Of a stretch of 64,000 nt of DNA, positions 35,741-44,368 are shown in pieces. Location: assembly GCF_014640195.1 (NCBI RefSeq), contig NZ_BMGM01000002.1, positions 124,001 to 188,000 on the forward strand, given 5' to 3'. This stretch comes from Psychroflexus planctonicus. GTDB taxonomy: Bacteria > Bacteroidota > Bacteroidia > Flavobacteriales > Flavobacteriaceae. The translations under genes and the position numbers were made by a program. The notes below the pieces were generated by a model. The model was not told where the DNA came from and ran no database searches. It saw only the letters and a program-made list of their open reading frames with translations. Position 1 is the first letter of the stretch. The number at the start of each line of letters is the position of its first letter.

Positions 35741-37236
35741 TGTCAACCATCAATTTTAAAATTGTTCTTCATACATTAGGAATGCTATTGCTCTTTAATG
35801 GAGCATTCATGATTTTTCCTGTTGTTGCCAGTTATTACTACAACGAAAGCATAACCTTAGAACTAACCTTTTCCTTAATTGTTACTGTCTTTTCAGGACT
35901 TTTTATGATGTTTTCTACTCGAAAACATGACAAAAATATAGCCCAAAGAGAAGGTTATCTCATTGTTACTTTAGGCTGGTTATTCATGGTTTTAACAGGA
36001 ATGCTACCCTACGTATTTACCAAAATGATCCCTGAATTTAGCAATGCTTTTTTCGAAACCATGTCAGGTTACACAACAACTGGCGCCAGTATTTTGAATG
36101 ATATTGAAGTCATGCCGAATAGTATTTTGTTATGGAGAAGTTTAACCCACTGGATTGGCGGTATGGGAATTATTGTGTTAACGGTTGCCATATTACCTTT
36201 ATTTGGCATCGGTGGGATGCAATTGTTTAATGCGGAAGCACCAGGTCCAGGAGCTGATAAATTGAAACCAAGAATAGCCGACACCGCTAAACGATTATGG
36301 CTTATTTATTTTATTTACACAGTAATTGAAGCCATTCTTCTCAAAATTGCAGGAATGGGTTATTTTGATGCGGTAAATCACGCTTTAAGTACATTGTCAA
36401 CAGGTGGGTTTTCAACAAAAAACGATAGTGTAGCTTTTTGGAATGATTCACCTATGATTCAATACATCATTATATTGTTCATGTTTTTAGCAGGAACCAA
36501 TTTTGTAATGAGTTACTTCGCTTTTAAATTCGATTTTAAAAAAATATGGCAAAACGAAGAATTTAGATGGTTTCTTTCATTTATACTTGTTTTTTCAAGC
36601 TTAACTACTTTAGTAATTTTCTTCAAAGCAGACTTAGATTTAAATTCTATTCCGCATCCGCGTGTTATTGGAGAATTTGAAAGTTCCATCAGACACTCAT
36701 TTTTTCAAGTTTTAGCCGTGGTTACTACCACCGGTTTTGTTACATCAGATTTTACTTTATGGACTCCTTTCTTAACTATTTTATTTTTTGGTTTGTTTTT
36801 TCTCGGTGGCTCTGCAGGTTCAACTTCTGGTGGTATAAAAGTAGTAAGACACGTTATTTTAATTAAAAACGGATTTCAAGAATTCAGACGTGTTTTACAT
36901 CCCAATGCCATTTTACCCGTAAGATACAAAGGCAAATCTGTAGATCAGAAAATTGTATTTACCATCCAAGGATTCTTCATTTTGTATGCCTTGTCTTTCA
37001 TTATTGGAGCTGTAGTTTTAGCATCAACAGGTTTAGATTTTGAAACAGCAATTGGTGGAGCAGCTTCATCTTTAGGAAATGTTGGTCCTGCATTTGGTAA
37101 GCTCAGTCCAGTAGATAACTTTAGCGGACTTACTAATTTTGGAAAACTCTGGTGTTCCTTTTTGATGCTTTTAGGGAGATTAGAATTATTTACTGTCCTG
37201 ATTATTTTTTCTCCTTATTTTTGGCGAAATCGTTAA
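35740..37236 (+). CDS. trkH: Trk potassium transporter channel subunit TrkH
   Basis: A 498-aa inner-membrane K+ transporter. Its four pore-loop filters are visible: MSGYTTTGAS (~107), STLSTGGFST (~218), VVTTTGFVTS (~328) and SSLGNVGPAFG (~446). The remaining sequence alternates hydrophobic helices. The start overlaps the trkA stop by one base (TAATG), so the subunits are translationally coupled. Acts with TrkA for K+ uptake driven by ion gradients. Confidence 0.96.
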   Translation: MSTINFKIVLHTLGMLLLFNGAFMIFPVVASYYYNESITLELTFSLIVTVFSGLFMMFSTRKHDKNIAQREGYLIVTLGWLFMVLTGMLPYVFTKMIPEFSNAFFETMSGYTTTGASILNDIEVMPNSILLWRSLTHWIGGMGIIVLTVAILPLFGIGGMQLFNAEAPGPGADKLKPRIADTAKRLWLIYFIYTVIEAILLKIAGMGYFDAVNHALSTLSTGGFSTKNDSVAFWNDSPMIQYIIILFMFLAGTNFVMSYFAFKFDFKKIWQNEEFRWFLSFILVFSSLTTLVIFFKADLDLNSIPHPRVIGEFESSIRHSFFQVLAVVTTTGFVTSDFTLWTPFLTILFFGLFFLGGSAGSTSGGIKVVRHVILIKNGFQEFRRVLHPNAILPVRYKGKSVDQKIVFTIQGFFILYALSFIIGAVVLASTGLDFETAIGGAASSLGNVGPAFGKLSPVDNFSGLTNFGKLWCSFLMLLGRLELFTVLIIFSPYFWRNR

Positions 37237-37280
37237 CATATATTTTTCAATTTAGTACATTGTTTTTAATTTCTAAAAAC

Positions 37281-37288
37281 TACTTTTG
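37281..37288 (+). promoter_or_regulatory. TAnnTTTG -7 element (TACTTTTG)
   Basis: Exact -7 consensus, 24 bases before ATG 37313. A transcript beginning near 37294 excludes starts upstream and would carry the coiled-coil gene and trmD. Confidence 0.6.
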
Positions 37289-37312
37289 AAGATGTTTTTA
37301 AACCTAACTAAA

Positions 37313-37927
37313 ATGAAATTTTATTTTTTTTATTTCGCACTTTTAAGCTTTGTTTTAACTGGCTTCAGTCAAGAAGTTGAAGCCGATAGCACTTCTACTA
37401 AAACGCTAACCATTGTTGATAATTACAATGAAATTATTGACAAAAGCGGAAGTTACCAAGAATATAAAGTCATTAAAAAAACTGAATTAGCAGATTTCAG
37501 AATACAACTTACAGAGCGAAAAAATGCTTTTGAAAGTGAAATTTCATCTTTAGAAAATGAAATTACAAACCAAGCTAAGGAAATTAAAGAGTTAAAACAG
37601 CAACTAGAAACTACCCAAAATAGTCTTGCTAAAGTAGAAGAAGAAAAAGATAGCATGCAGTTTTTTGGAAATAATTTGAACAAAGCTTTATATCAAACTA
37701 TTGTTTTTGGAATTATTGGAGTACTCATTTTAATACTTGTTGTATTGTTAGTTAAATTTAAGAGCAATGCATCTGCAACTAAAGATGCTAAAGAAATATT
37801 GAGTAGAACAGAAAAAGATTTTGAAGACTACAAACGCAATGCTTTAGAAAAACAACAAAAATTAGGAAGACAACTTCAAGATGAAAAAAATAAAGTGAGT
37901 AAATTGAAAACGGGCGGTAAAAAATAA
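37313..37927 (+). CDS. Membrane-anchored coiled-coil protein upstream of trmD
   Basis: A 204-aa protein. Signal peptide ([16 protein letters not shown]), a soluble domain with strong coiled coil ([40 protein letters not shown]), one transmembrane helix ([18 protein letters not shown], ~128-146), and a cytoplasmic charged tail. In Flavobacteriaceae a protein like this precedes trmD, and databases sometimes label it as a tRNA methyltransferase by position alone. No methyltransferase motif is present, so I reject that name. Function unknown. Confidence 0.8.
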   Translation: MKFYFFYFALLSFVLTGFSQEVEADSTSTKTLTIVDNYNEIIDKSGSYQEYKVIKKTELADFRIQLTERKNAFESEISSLENEITNQAKEIKELKQQLETTQNSLAKVEEEKDSMQFFGNNLNKALYQTIVFGIIGVLILILVVLLVKFKSNASATKDAKEILSRTEKDFEDYKRNALEKQQKLGRQLQDEKNKVSKLKTGGKK

Positions 37928-37938
37928 GAATAGACTTC

Positions 37939-38622
37939 ATGCGCATTGACATTATTACTGTAGTTCCAGATTTACTAAAAAGTCCTTTTGAAGCATCCAT
38001 CTTAAAACGATCCATTGAAAAAGGTTTAGTAGAAGTTCATGTGCACAATCTAAGAGACTACACCAGCAACAAGTACAAAAAAGTCGACGATTATCAATAC
38101 GGTGGTGGAGCAGGAATGGTCATGATGATTGAACCCATCGATAAATGCATTAGCAAACTAAAAGCAGAGCGCACTTACGATGAAATTATCTACATGTCGC
38201 CAGACGGCGAAACTTTAAACCAATCTATTGCCAACGAATTTTCCTTAAAAGAAAACGTCATTATTTTGTGTGGTCATTACAAAGGAGTCGATCAACGGGT
38301 TCGTGACCATTTTATTACTCGGGAAATTTCCATAGGAGATTATGTGCTTTCGGGAGGTGAAATGGGCGCTTTGGTTTTCTGCGATTCGGTAATCAGATTG
38401 ATTCCAGGCGTGCTCGGAAACGAAACTTCAGCTTTAACCGATTCATTCCAAGACAATTTATTAGCTCCCCCAATTTACACCCGACCAGCAGAATACAAAG
38501 GCTGGAAAGTACCAGAAATCCTTACTTCTGGAAATTTTGGTAAAATAGATGCATGGCGAGAAGAAAAAGCCCTAGCACATACCAAAAACAGAAGACCCGA
38601 TTTGTTGGAAGGGGAGATGTAA
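37939..38622 (+). CDS. trmD: tRNA (guanine-37-N1)-methyltransferase
   Basis: A 227-aa SPOUT-family enzyme making m1G37 in tRNAs, which prevents frameshifting. Conserved pieces: [40 protein letters not shown] (~34), [15 protein letters not shown] (~111), [20 protein letters not shown] (~131) and the C-terminal LEGEM. Length is normal. It starts 11 bases after the coiled-coil gene. Confidence 0.97.
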   Translation: MRIDIITVVPDLLKSPFEASILKRSIEKGLVEVHVHNLRDYTSNKYKKVDDYQYGGGAGMVMMIEPIDKCISKLKAERTYDEIIYMSPDGETLNQSIANEFSLKENVIILCGHYKGVDQRVRDHFITREISIGDYVLSGGEMGALVFCDSVIRLIPGVLGNETSALTDSFQDNLLAPPIYTRPAEYKGWKVPEILTSGNFGKIDAWREEKALAHTKNRRPDLLEGEM

Positions 38623-38645
38623 AATTTCCTTCTGTTATTCCGCAG

Positions 38646-38723
38646 AAGGCGATAGCCGGGATGCGGAAAAAAACATCCAATAAACCTGTCATTCTAAACA
38701 AAGGCAATAGCCGCGATGCGGAA
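38646..38723. repeat. Pair of 23-bp dispersed palindromic repeat units
   Basis: Copy 1 is at 38646-38668 and copy 2 at 38701-38723; they agree at 21 of 23 bases around a GATAGCC / AATAGCC core and end in ATGCGGAA. Both are preceded by similar CTGT-ATTC sequence, giving a larger unit of ~40 bp. They resemble the REP-like units that lie between convergent genes in flavobacterial genomes. Located between trmD and the WbuC cupin gene. Confidence 0.7.
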
Positions 38724-38748
38724 TCGGTTTGTATTTTACCTTGATGTT

Positions 38749-39261
38749 TTAAGCTCCCGCTAAACCTTCCCAAGTTTCCAAATAAGCTTCAACTTCACGT
38801 TCGCCTTCAGCTGGAAAAGCTGCATGAAAAGCCTTATCCGTTTCTGCTTCCCAAGGACCGGTTTTATTTTCATATACAATAAAGATTGGGCTCAATGCTA
38901 AAACCGTATGCCAGCAATGGTACGGAATCCAGAGCATGCTTTGTTGCTCCGCATCCAAATCGGCTACGTCAAGAATTTTTCCGTCATCATCAAATTGAAT
39001 AATTCTTCCTTTGCCTTGTAAAGCCACAAAAGATTCGCCTTTAGTGGTGAGTTTTCCAGCTTCATCCGTAACCAAATGCCTGTGTGGTTGTACGTAACTT
39101 CCCTTGCAAAACACATTGATCATGGTATGCAATTCCGCTTCATGATTGGGGTGCAGTCGCAATAAATGCCTTTTGCGTTCAGATGCTTTCGCTTTTTCAA
39201 TCAATTTAGAAAAATCTAGATGAGAAGCGCGTATAAAACCTGTTTCAGTTGGTGTTGACAT
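38749..39261 (-). CDS. WbuC-family cupin-fold metalloprotein
   Basis: A 170-aa cupin. The start at 39261 gives MSTPTETGFIRASHLDFSKL; an upstream non-ATG frame adds 15 residues without support. Cupin motif 1 is in MINVFCKGSYVQPHRHLVTD (~47-66) and motif 2 in WIPYHCWHTVLALSPIFIVY (~111-131), with the metal-ligand histidines. WbuC members often lie near surface-polysaccharide genes; here there are none. The gene is visibly richer in G+C than its neighbours and sits next to the repeat pair, which suggests later acquisition. Confidence 0.8.
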   Translation of the reverse strand: MSTPTETGFIRASHLDFSKLIEKAKASERKRHLLRLHPNHEAELHTMINVFCKGSYVQPHRHLVTDEAGKLTTKGESFVALQGKGRIIQFDDDGKILDVADLDAEQQSMLWIPYHCWHTVLALSPIFIVYENKTGPWEAETDKAFHAAFPAEGEREVEAYLETWEGLAGA

Positions 39262-39485
39262 GGAATTAAAATTATTTTTTGTTTTTGCTAAGATAGTGTT
39301 CACCATTCGCTTTTTTACAAAAGTTTACAACTCAATTTATTTTCTAGTACTTTCAAAAAGAAGTATATTGCTCGAGAATAAAAAATTTCTTCAAAAATCT
39401 ATTATTCAATTGCAGTTCATTTTCGAAATATTTTATTGAACAATAACTTTAAACTGTTATTTATTTCCTTTTAAAAAATGCCATT

Positions 39486-41921
39486 ATGAAACTAAAAAAA
39501 CAAATCAAATTCATTTTAATCTTCATTTTTCCTATGCTTACCTTTGCACAAATAGATTTAGATTATCAAGAACCACACAAAGACATTTTAGAATTAGCAG
39601 ACGTACAGATGCCGCCAGGAATGAGCGTCAACTCCGATGGAACCAAAGCGGTTTTGTTATCTCGAAGTCCGTACCAAAGCATAAGCGATTTAGCCGAAGA
39701 TGAATTGCGCTTGGCAGGATTGCGCATCAATCCGAAAACCAATATCTCCAGCAGAACTCGTTTTTACGAAAATATCAAACTCTTCAATCCCAAAAAACAA
39801 AAGGAAATGCCTATAAAAGGGCTTCCAGATTCTTTAAAAATCGCGAACATCAGCTGGTCGCCAGAGCAAAATTTCATCGCATTTACACATACTACCTTTG
39901 AAGGAAATCAACTTTGGCTCATCGATTATAAAAAGCGACAAGCCCGACAATTGACCGATGCTGTAGTAAATGCCAATTTAGGTACAACTTTTACATGGCT
40001 ACCTGACGAATCGGGAATGCTAGTAAAAATGCTTCCTAAAGACCGACCAAAATTGATTGATACCAGCAATAAAGTGCCTACTGGACCTACAGTTTCTGTA
40101 AACGAAGCGGGTGTAGAAGCGCAAAACCGAACTTATCAAGATTTATTGAAAAACAAGGATGACGAATTCAATTTTGAAGTGCTTGCCACAGCGAGTATTC
40201 ATCATGTAGATTTAAAAGGAAATGCTACGGAATGGAAGCCTGCAGGAATGTATCGTGGTATTTCATTTTCTCCAGATGGCGAATATGTTATGATTTCAGA
40301 AATTGAAAAACCCTTTTCGTATTTGGTGACCTATGGAAGATTTCCGACCAATTATACGGTTTATACCAAAGCTGGAGAATTAAGTTACACGCTTGCTGAA
40401 ATTCCTTTAATTGAAGAAATGCCCAAAGGATTTATGTCTACTCGCGAAGGTAGAAGAAATATTTCTTGGCGAAGCGATGAAGCTTCCACTTTGGTTTGGG
40501 TAGAAGCTTTAGATGGTGGCGATGCCAATGAAGAAGCCGATTTTAGAGATGAAGCTTTTCAATTGAGATCTCCGTTCACTGGAGAAAAGCAAGCCCTATT
40601 GAAAACGAAATTACGTTTTTCAAACATCACTTGGGGCGATCAACAAACCGCCGTGGTTTATGAATATTGGTGGAACGACAGAACAGTAAAAACCAGTATT
40701 TTTAATCCGAGTAATCCCGGTGAAGAAGCCGTGGTTTTCAATGAACGTAACTACCAAAATCAATACGAAGATCCAGGAAGTTTTGTAACACACCGAAATG
40801 AATTCAATAAATCGGTTTTACAAAAAATTAACGGAAAGCTTTTGTTGATGGGCGATGGGTATTCACCGGAAGGGAAATTTCCGTTTATAGATGAATATAG
40901 CTTAGCTTCAAAAGAAACCAATCGTGTTTTTCAAGTTCCAGAAAGCGATTATTTAGAATCTTTTGTAAGCATGATCGATGCTGAAAAAGGCGAATTGTTG
41001 GTAAGAAGAGAAAGCAGTAACGACTATCCTAATTATTACATGCGTAACTTTTACAAAGATGAATTGAAGCAGGTCTCTGATTTCCAGAATCCGTTTAAAG
41101 CCATACAAGATGTTCATAAAGAAGTAATTACATACAAAAGAGATGACGGTTTAGAGTTGTCTGCCACTTTATACTTACCTGTGGGTTACGACTTAGACAA
41201 AAAAGAAAAAATGCCGATGATTATGTGGGCGTATCCACGGGAATACAAAGACAAGCAAAGTGCATCTCAGGTAACTTCCAGCAGTAAGGAATTTACGTAT
41301 CCGTATTACGGTTCGCCCATTTATTGGGTAAATCGGGGTTATGTAGTGTTGGATGATGCTGCTTTCCCAATTATAGGAGAAGAGGAAGATGAACCCAACG
41401 ACACTTTCAAAAAACAATTGGTTGCCAATGCCAAAGCAGCGATTGATGCGGTAGAAGAAATGGGTTACATCGACCGAAACAAAGTTGCAGTTGGCGGACA
41501 CAGTTACGGTGCATTCATGACCGCTAATTTATTGTCGCATTCCGATTTGTTTGCTGCCGGAATAGCTAGAAGTGGAGCCTATAATCGTACTTTAACACCA
41601 TTTGGATTTCAGTCGGAAGAGCGAAATTACTGGGAAGCTCCCGAAGTATACAACACCATGTCACCATTTATGAATGCGCATAAAATGAAAACGCCTTTGT
41701 TGTTAATTCACGGAGAAGAAGACAATAATTCAGGAACTTATCCTATGCAAAGCGAGCGATATTTTAACGCTTTAAAAGGACTCGGCGCACCGGCTAGATT
41801 AGTGATGTTACCCAAAGAAAGTCACGGTTATGCTGCCAGAGAGAGCATCATGCACATGCTTTGGGAGCAAGACCAATGGTTAGAAAAATATGTAAAAAAT
41901 AGAGTAGTGAAAGACAACTAA
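39486..41921 (+). CDS. Secreted S9 family peptidase (prolyl-oligopeptidase / glutamyl endopeptidase-like)
   Basis: An 811-aa serine peptidase with a signal peptide (FILIFIFPMLTFAQ). A beta-propeller-like region (~60-540) precedes an alpha/beta-hydrolase domain (~545-811). The catalytic triad is Ser673 (GGHSYGAF), Asp746 (GEEDNNSG) and His780 (ESHGYAAR). The oxyanion region appears as MWAYPREYKDKQSASQ. The layout is closest to the S9 group that includes plant-type glutamyl endopeptidases. It probably degrades peptides in the periplasm or outside. Like the WbuC gene next to it, its G+C is somewhat above the surrounding DNA. Confidence 0.88.
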   Translation: MKLKKQIKFILIFIFPMLTFAQIDLDYQEPHKDILELADVQMPPGMSVNSDGTKAVLLSRSPYQSISDLAEDELRLAGLRINPKTNISSRTRFYENIKLFNPKKQKEMPIKGLPDSLKIANISWSPEQNFIAFTHTTFEGNQLWLIDYKKRQARQLTDAVVNANLGTTFTWLPDESGMLVKMLPKDRPKLIDTSNKVPTGPTVSVNEAGVEAQNRTYQDLLKNKDDEFNFEVLATASIHHVDLKGNATEWKPAGMYRGISFSPDGEYVMISEIEKPFSYLVTYGRFPTNYTVYTKAGELSYTLAEIPLIEEMPKGFMSTREGRRNISWRSDEASTLVWVEALDGGDANEEADFRDEAFQLRSPFTGEKQALLKTKLRFSNITWGDQQTAVVYEYWWNDRTVKTSIFNPSNPGEEAVVFNERNYQNQYEDPGSFVTHRNEFNKSVLQKINGKLLLMGDGYSPEGKFPFIDEYSLASKETNRVFQVPESDYLESFVSMIDAEKGELLVRRESSNDYPNYYMRNFYKDELKQVSDFQNPFKAIQDVHKEVITYKRDDGLELSATLYLPVGYDLDKKEKMPMIMWAYPREYKDKQSASQVTSSSKEFTYPYYGSPIYWVNRGYVVLDDAAFPIIGEEEDEPNDTFKKQLVANAKAAIDAVEEMGYIDRNKVAVGGHSYGAFMTANLLSHSDLFAAGIARSGAYNRTLTPFGFQSEERNYWEAPEVYNTMSPFMNAHKMKTPLLLIHGEEDNNSGTYPMQSERYFNALKGLGAPARLVMLPKESHGYAARESIMHMLWEQDQWLEKYVKNRVVKDN

Positions 41922-42129
41922 ATGATCTCTTTTTGCACTTTAAAAAATTAGTCTGAAAGTTTTCGAAATGATATTTTTTTTCGTAAAACTAAAGGCTCTT
42001 AAAATGGTTTACATTAATTTTAATAAATATTACTAAAATAATATTAGAGCCTGTTTGACCTTATTTAAAATAAACGATTGTATTCAAACATAGTTTTGTT
42101 TTTAAAAAAACTGAATTAACTTGACTCAT

Positions 42130-44073
42130 TTAAGCAACATTTCTTTTAACTTGAAATTCTAATTTCACTGAAGTGCCTGCAGAATTACTAGTTATTTGCA
42201 GTTCAGTACCAAGTGCATTAGCTCTAGATTTCATATTGAGTAAACCATTGCCATCGGACGTTAGCATTTCAGGATTATATCCCTGACCATCATCTCTAAT
42301 TTCAACGCTTATTGAATCACTTATATCTAAATGAATGTAAATGTGTTTAGCTTGCGAATGTTTAACCGCATTGTTTACGGCTTCTTGAATAATACGATAT
42401 AAACTTAAAGTTTGAACAGGATCAAGATGAAGCTCATTGTGTCCAGTAAGCTTAACACTTACTTCTATTTGTGTTAGATTAGAAACTTTATGAGCAAGAT
42501 TGTTTAGTCGTTCAGAAAGATGATCTAGGTTAATTAAGTTGTGGTTCATAACCCAGATGGTATCTCTTAAGTCTGAAATAGCATGCTGACTAAATTCAGA
42601 TAGTTTTTGCAATTTTCCCCAAGTTTCAGATTTAGAAGCTTTTTCCATATTATACCCTATATTTTGTACAGCACTTACTAAGTAAGTTAATTGAGATCCA
42701 ATATTATCATGTAATTCTCTAGAAATTCTCATGCGTTGTTCTTCAAGTTTTTTATTGGTTTCCATTGTGACAAGCGCTTCTTTAAGTTCACGCTCTTGAG
42801 CTTGTTGCTTTATTTTAAGTCTCTGTTGTCTGTAAACCATAAAAGCTATTAGCATAATTAAAAAGACTCCAGTTGCTAATAAAGTGATTAGTATTTTCTG
42901 AAAATCAAGTTTAGCTTCTTGTAATTTAAGTTGTTGTTCTTTTTCCTGTGTTCTAAATTCGGTTTCTTTTGCCTGTATAATCTCAATATTTTTTGCACTT
43001 TGTAAGCTGTCTCTAGCAATATTGTAACGTTTAAGAATTTGATCAGCTTCACGTGGTTTACCTAATTGCATTAAATTGGATGCTTTATAAAATAAAAACT
43101 CCCTATTCCGTAAATCAGTTAGTTCATGATGTGAAGTAATACTGTCTGCAATTTTTACAAAATCATAGCCTTTTTCAGGCTGATTTATTTGATTGTGTGC
43201 GTAAATTAATCCATTGAGTGCTTCGATGAGTTTAAAAGGCTCAAGAGAAGCCTTTATGCTCATTTCGTAAGCTTTAGTGTATTCAACAATTGCAGCTTCA
43301 AAATCTTCTTTTCTTAAGTTTATAGCTCCAATACACAATTGGTTTCCTGCCGCTGCATATTGGTCATCTACTCGTTGAGCTTCATTAACACCTTTTTTAA
43401 AAATTTCCAGAGCAAGGTCATAATCTTTTTTTGCCATGTAGCAAATTCCCAAATTCCAATACGTATGTGCTTTTATTCTAGAGTCATATTTTTTCTGATA
43501 TTCTAATGAGTTATTTAAGTAGCTGATAGCTTGGTCATGAAGTTTCATATTTAAAAAAGCCATACCTACGTTATTTCCAGCATCGGCAATTAAAGAAGGA
43601 TCATCTTCAAGTGTATTGGCAACTTTAAGAAATTCTAAGAATTCTACTACAGCTTTTGGGTATTCAGAAATTGCACCATAAGCACTTCCGCTATAGTTAT
43701 GAAGTTCAGCTTGAAGTTCTTTCATTCCGAGTTCTTTGGCTAATGGGACAAGTGAATCAGTTTTCTTTATAACTTCTTTGTAATCTCGCTTGATAAAGTA
43801 TAGCCACTTACACTCTAAATAGGCTAATTTTAGTGCATTTTCCTTATTACCAGTCTTTGTGGCCAAACTTAGGCCTTCTTCTAAATATTTTTTATATAAT
43901 ATTGAATCTTGTCTTCTATAGAAATTTGTTAATTGAAATAAGGCTTTTGCTTTTTCTGTATCTTGATCAGTGTTAATTACTTGTTTTAAGCTATCTATAT
44001 TTATTTCTTGTGAAAAGCCTAAAGATATCCAGAAACAGAAAAAAAGTAGAGTGTGTTTTTTAAATAAATGCAT
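42130..44073 (-). CDS. TPR-containing sensor histidine kinase (HisKA_3/NarX-type)
   Basis: A 647-aa membrane kinase. Signal peptide (LFFCFWISLGFSQ), about eight TPR repeats (~45-365), one transmembrane helix (ILITLLATGVFLIMLIAFMV, ~391-410), a coiled segment, then the HisKA_3 box with the phospho-His in SRELHDNIGSQLTYLVSAVQ (~445-465). The ATPase domain shows EAVNNAVKHSQAKHI (~562), DDGQGYNPE (~589) and GLLNMKSRANALG (~606). Such kinases usually signal to a LuxR-type response regulator; none is adjacent. porX lies upstream on the same strand but is not a LuxR-type partner. Confidence 0.9.
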   Translation of the reverse strand: MHLFKKHTLLFFCFWISLGFSQEINIDSLKQVINTDQDTEKAKALFQLTNFYRRQDSILYKKYLEEGLSLATKTGNKENALKLAYLECKWLYFIKRDYKEVIKKTDSLVPLAKELGMKELQAELHNYSGSAYGAISEYPKAVVEFLEFLKVANTLEDDPSLIADAGNNVGMAFLNMKLHDQAISYLNNSLEYQKKYDSRIKAHTYWNLGICYMAKKDYDLALEIFKKGVNEAQRVDDQYAAAGNQLCIGAINLRKEDFEAAIVEYTKAYEMSIKASLEPFKLIEALNGLIYAHNQINQPEKGYDFVKIADSITSHHELTDLRNREFLFYKASNLMQLGKPREADQILKRYNIARDSLQSAKNIEIIQAKETEFRTQEKEQQLKLQEAKLDFQKILITLLATGVFLIMLIAFMVYRQQRLKIKQQAQERELKEALVTMETNKKLEEQRMRISRELHDNIGSQLTYLVSAVQNIGYNMEKASKSETWGKLQKLSEFSQHAISDLRDTIWVMNHNLINLDHLSERLNNLAHKVSNLTQIEVSVKLTGHNELHLDPVQTLSLYRIIQEAVNNAVKHSQAKHIYIHLDISDSISVEIRDDGQGYNPEMLTSDGNGLLNMKSRANALGTELQITSNSAGTSVKLEFQVKRNVA

Positions 44074-44289
44074 TATTCTATTTTTAAAATAGGCGTCTTC
44101 AAATAAATAATTTTACTACTTCTATTAAGACATCAACTAATTATAATTTCAATTAAAATATTAACAATCAAACAAAATACTTTTAATAAAAACAGTAATC
44201 AAATATATATATTTTTTAATAAAAAACACACTAATTGTTTGTATATGATGAAATTATAGAAATAGAATATAGTTTGTGCTAAATAAGAT

Positions 44290-44342
44290 AACAGGATAAA
44301 TCACTAAAAGCATTCTTAATTTTTTTAGTGTATTATCCTGTT
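44290..44342. terminator. Long hairpin between the TPR kinase and porX
   Basis: Two 20-base arms, AACAGGATAAATCACTAAAA (44290-44309) and its near complement (44323-44342), pair except at two positions, with a 13-base loop. It lies 27 bases beyond the porX stop. A T-run follows the stem on the plus strand; on the minus strand the sequence after it is only AT-rich. It could stop or stabilise the porX transcript. Nothing else is clear in the 44074-44368 spacer. Confidence 0.55.
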
Positions 44343-44368
44343 TTTAAAATGAACTAAATAAAACAATA

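Noticed and set aside
38553-38744. Small plus-strand frame over the trmD end and repeat pair
   Set aside because: It overlaps trmD in another frame and its remainder is the repeat itself; no start signal.
41193-41501. 102-codon frame opposite the S9 peptidase
   Set aside because: Lies wholly on the reverse strand of the catalytic domain; composition is explained by the sense codons.
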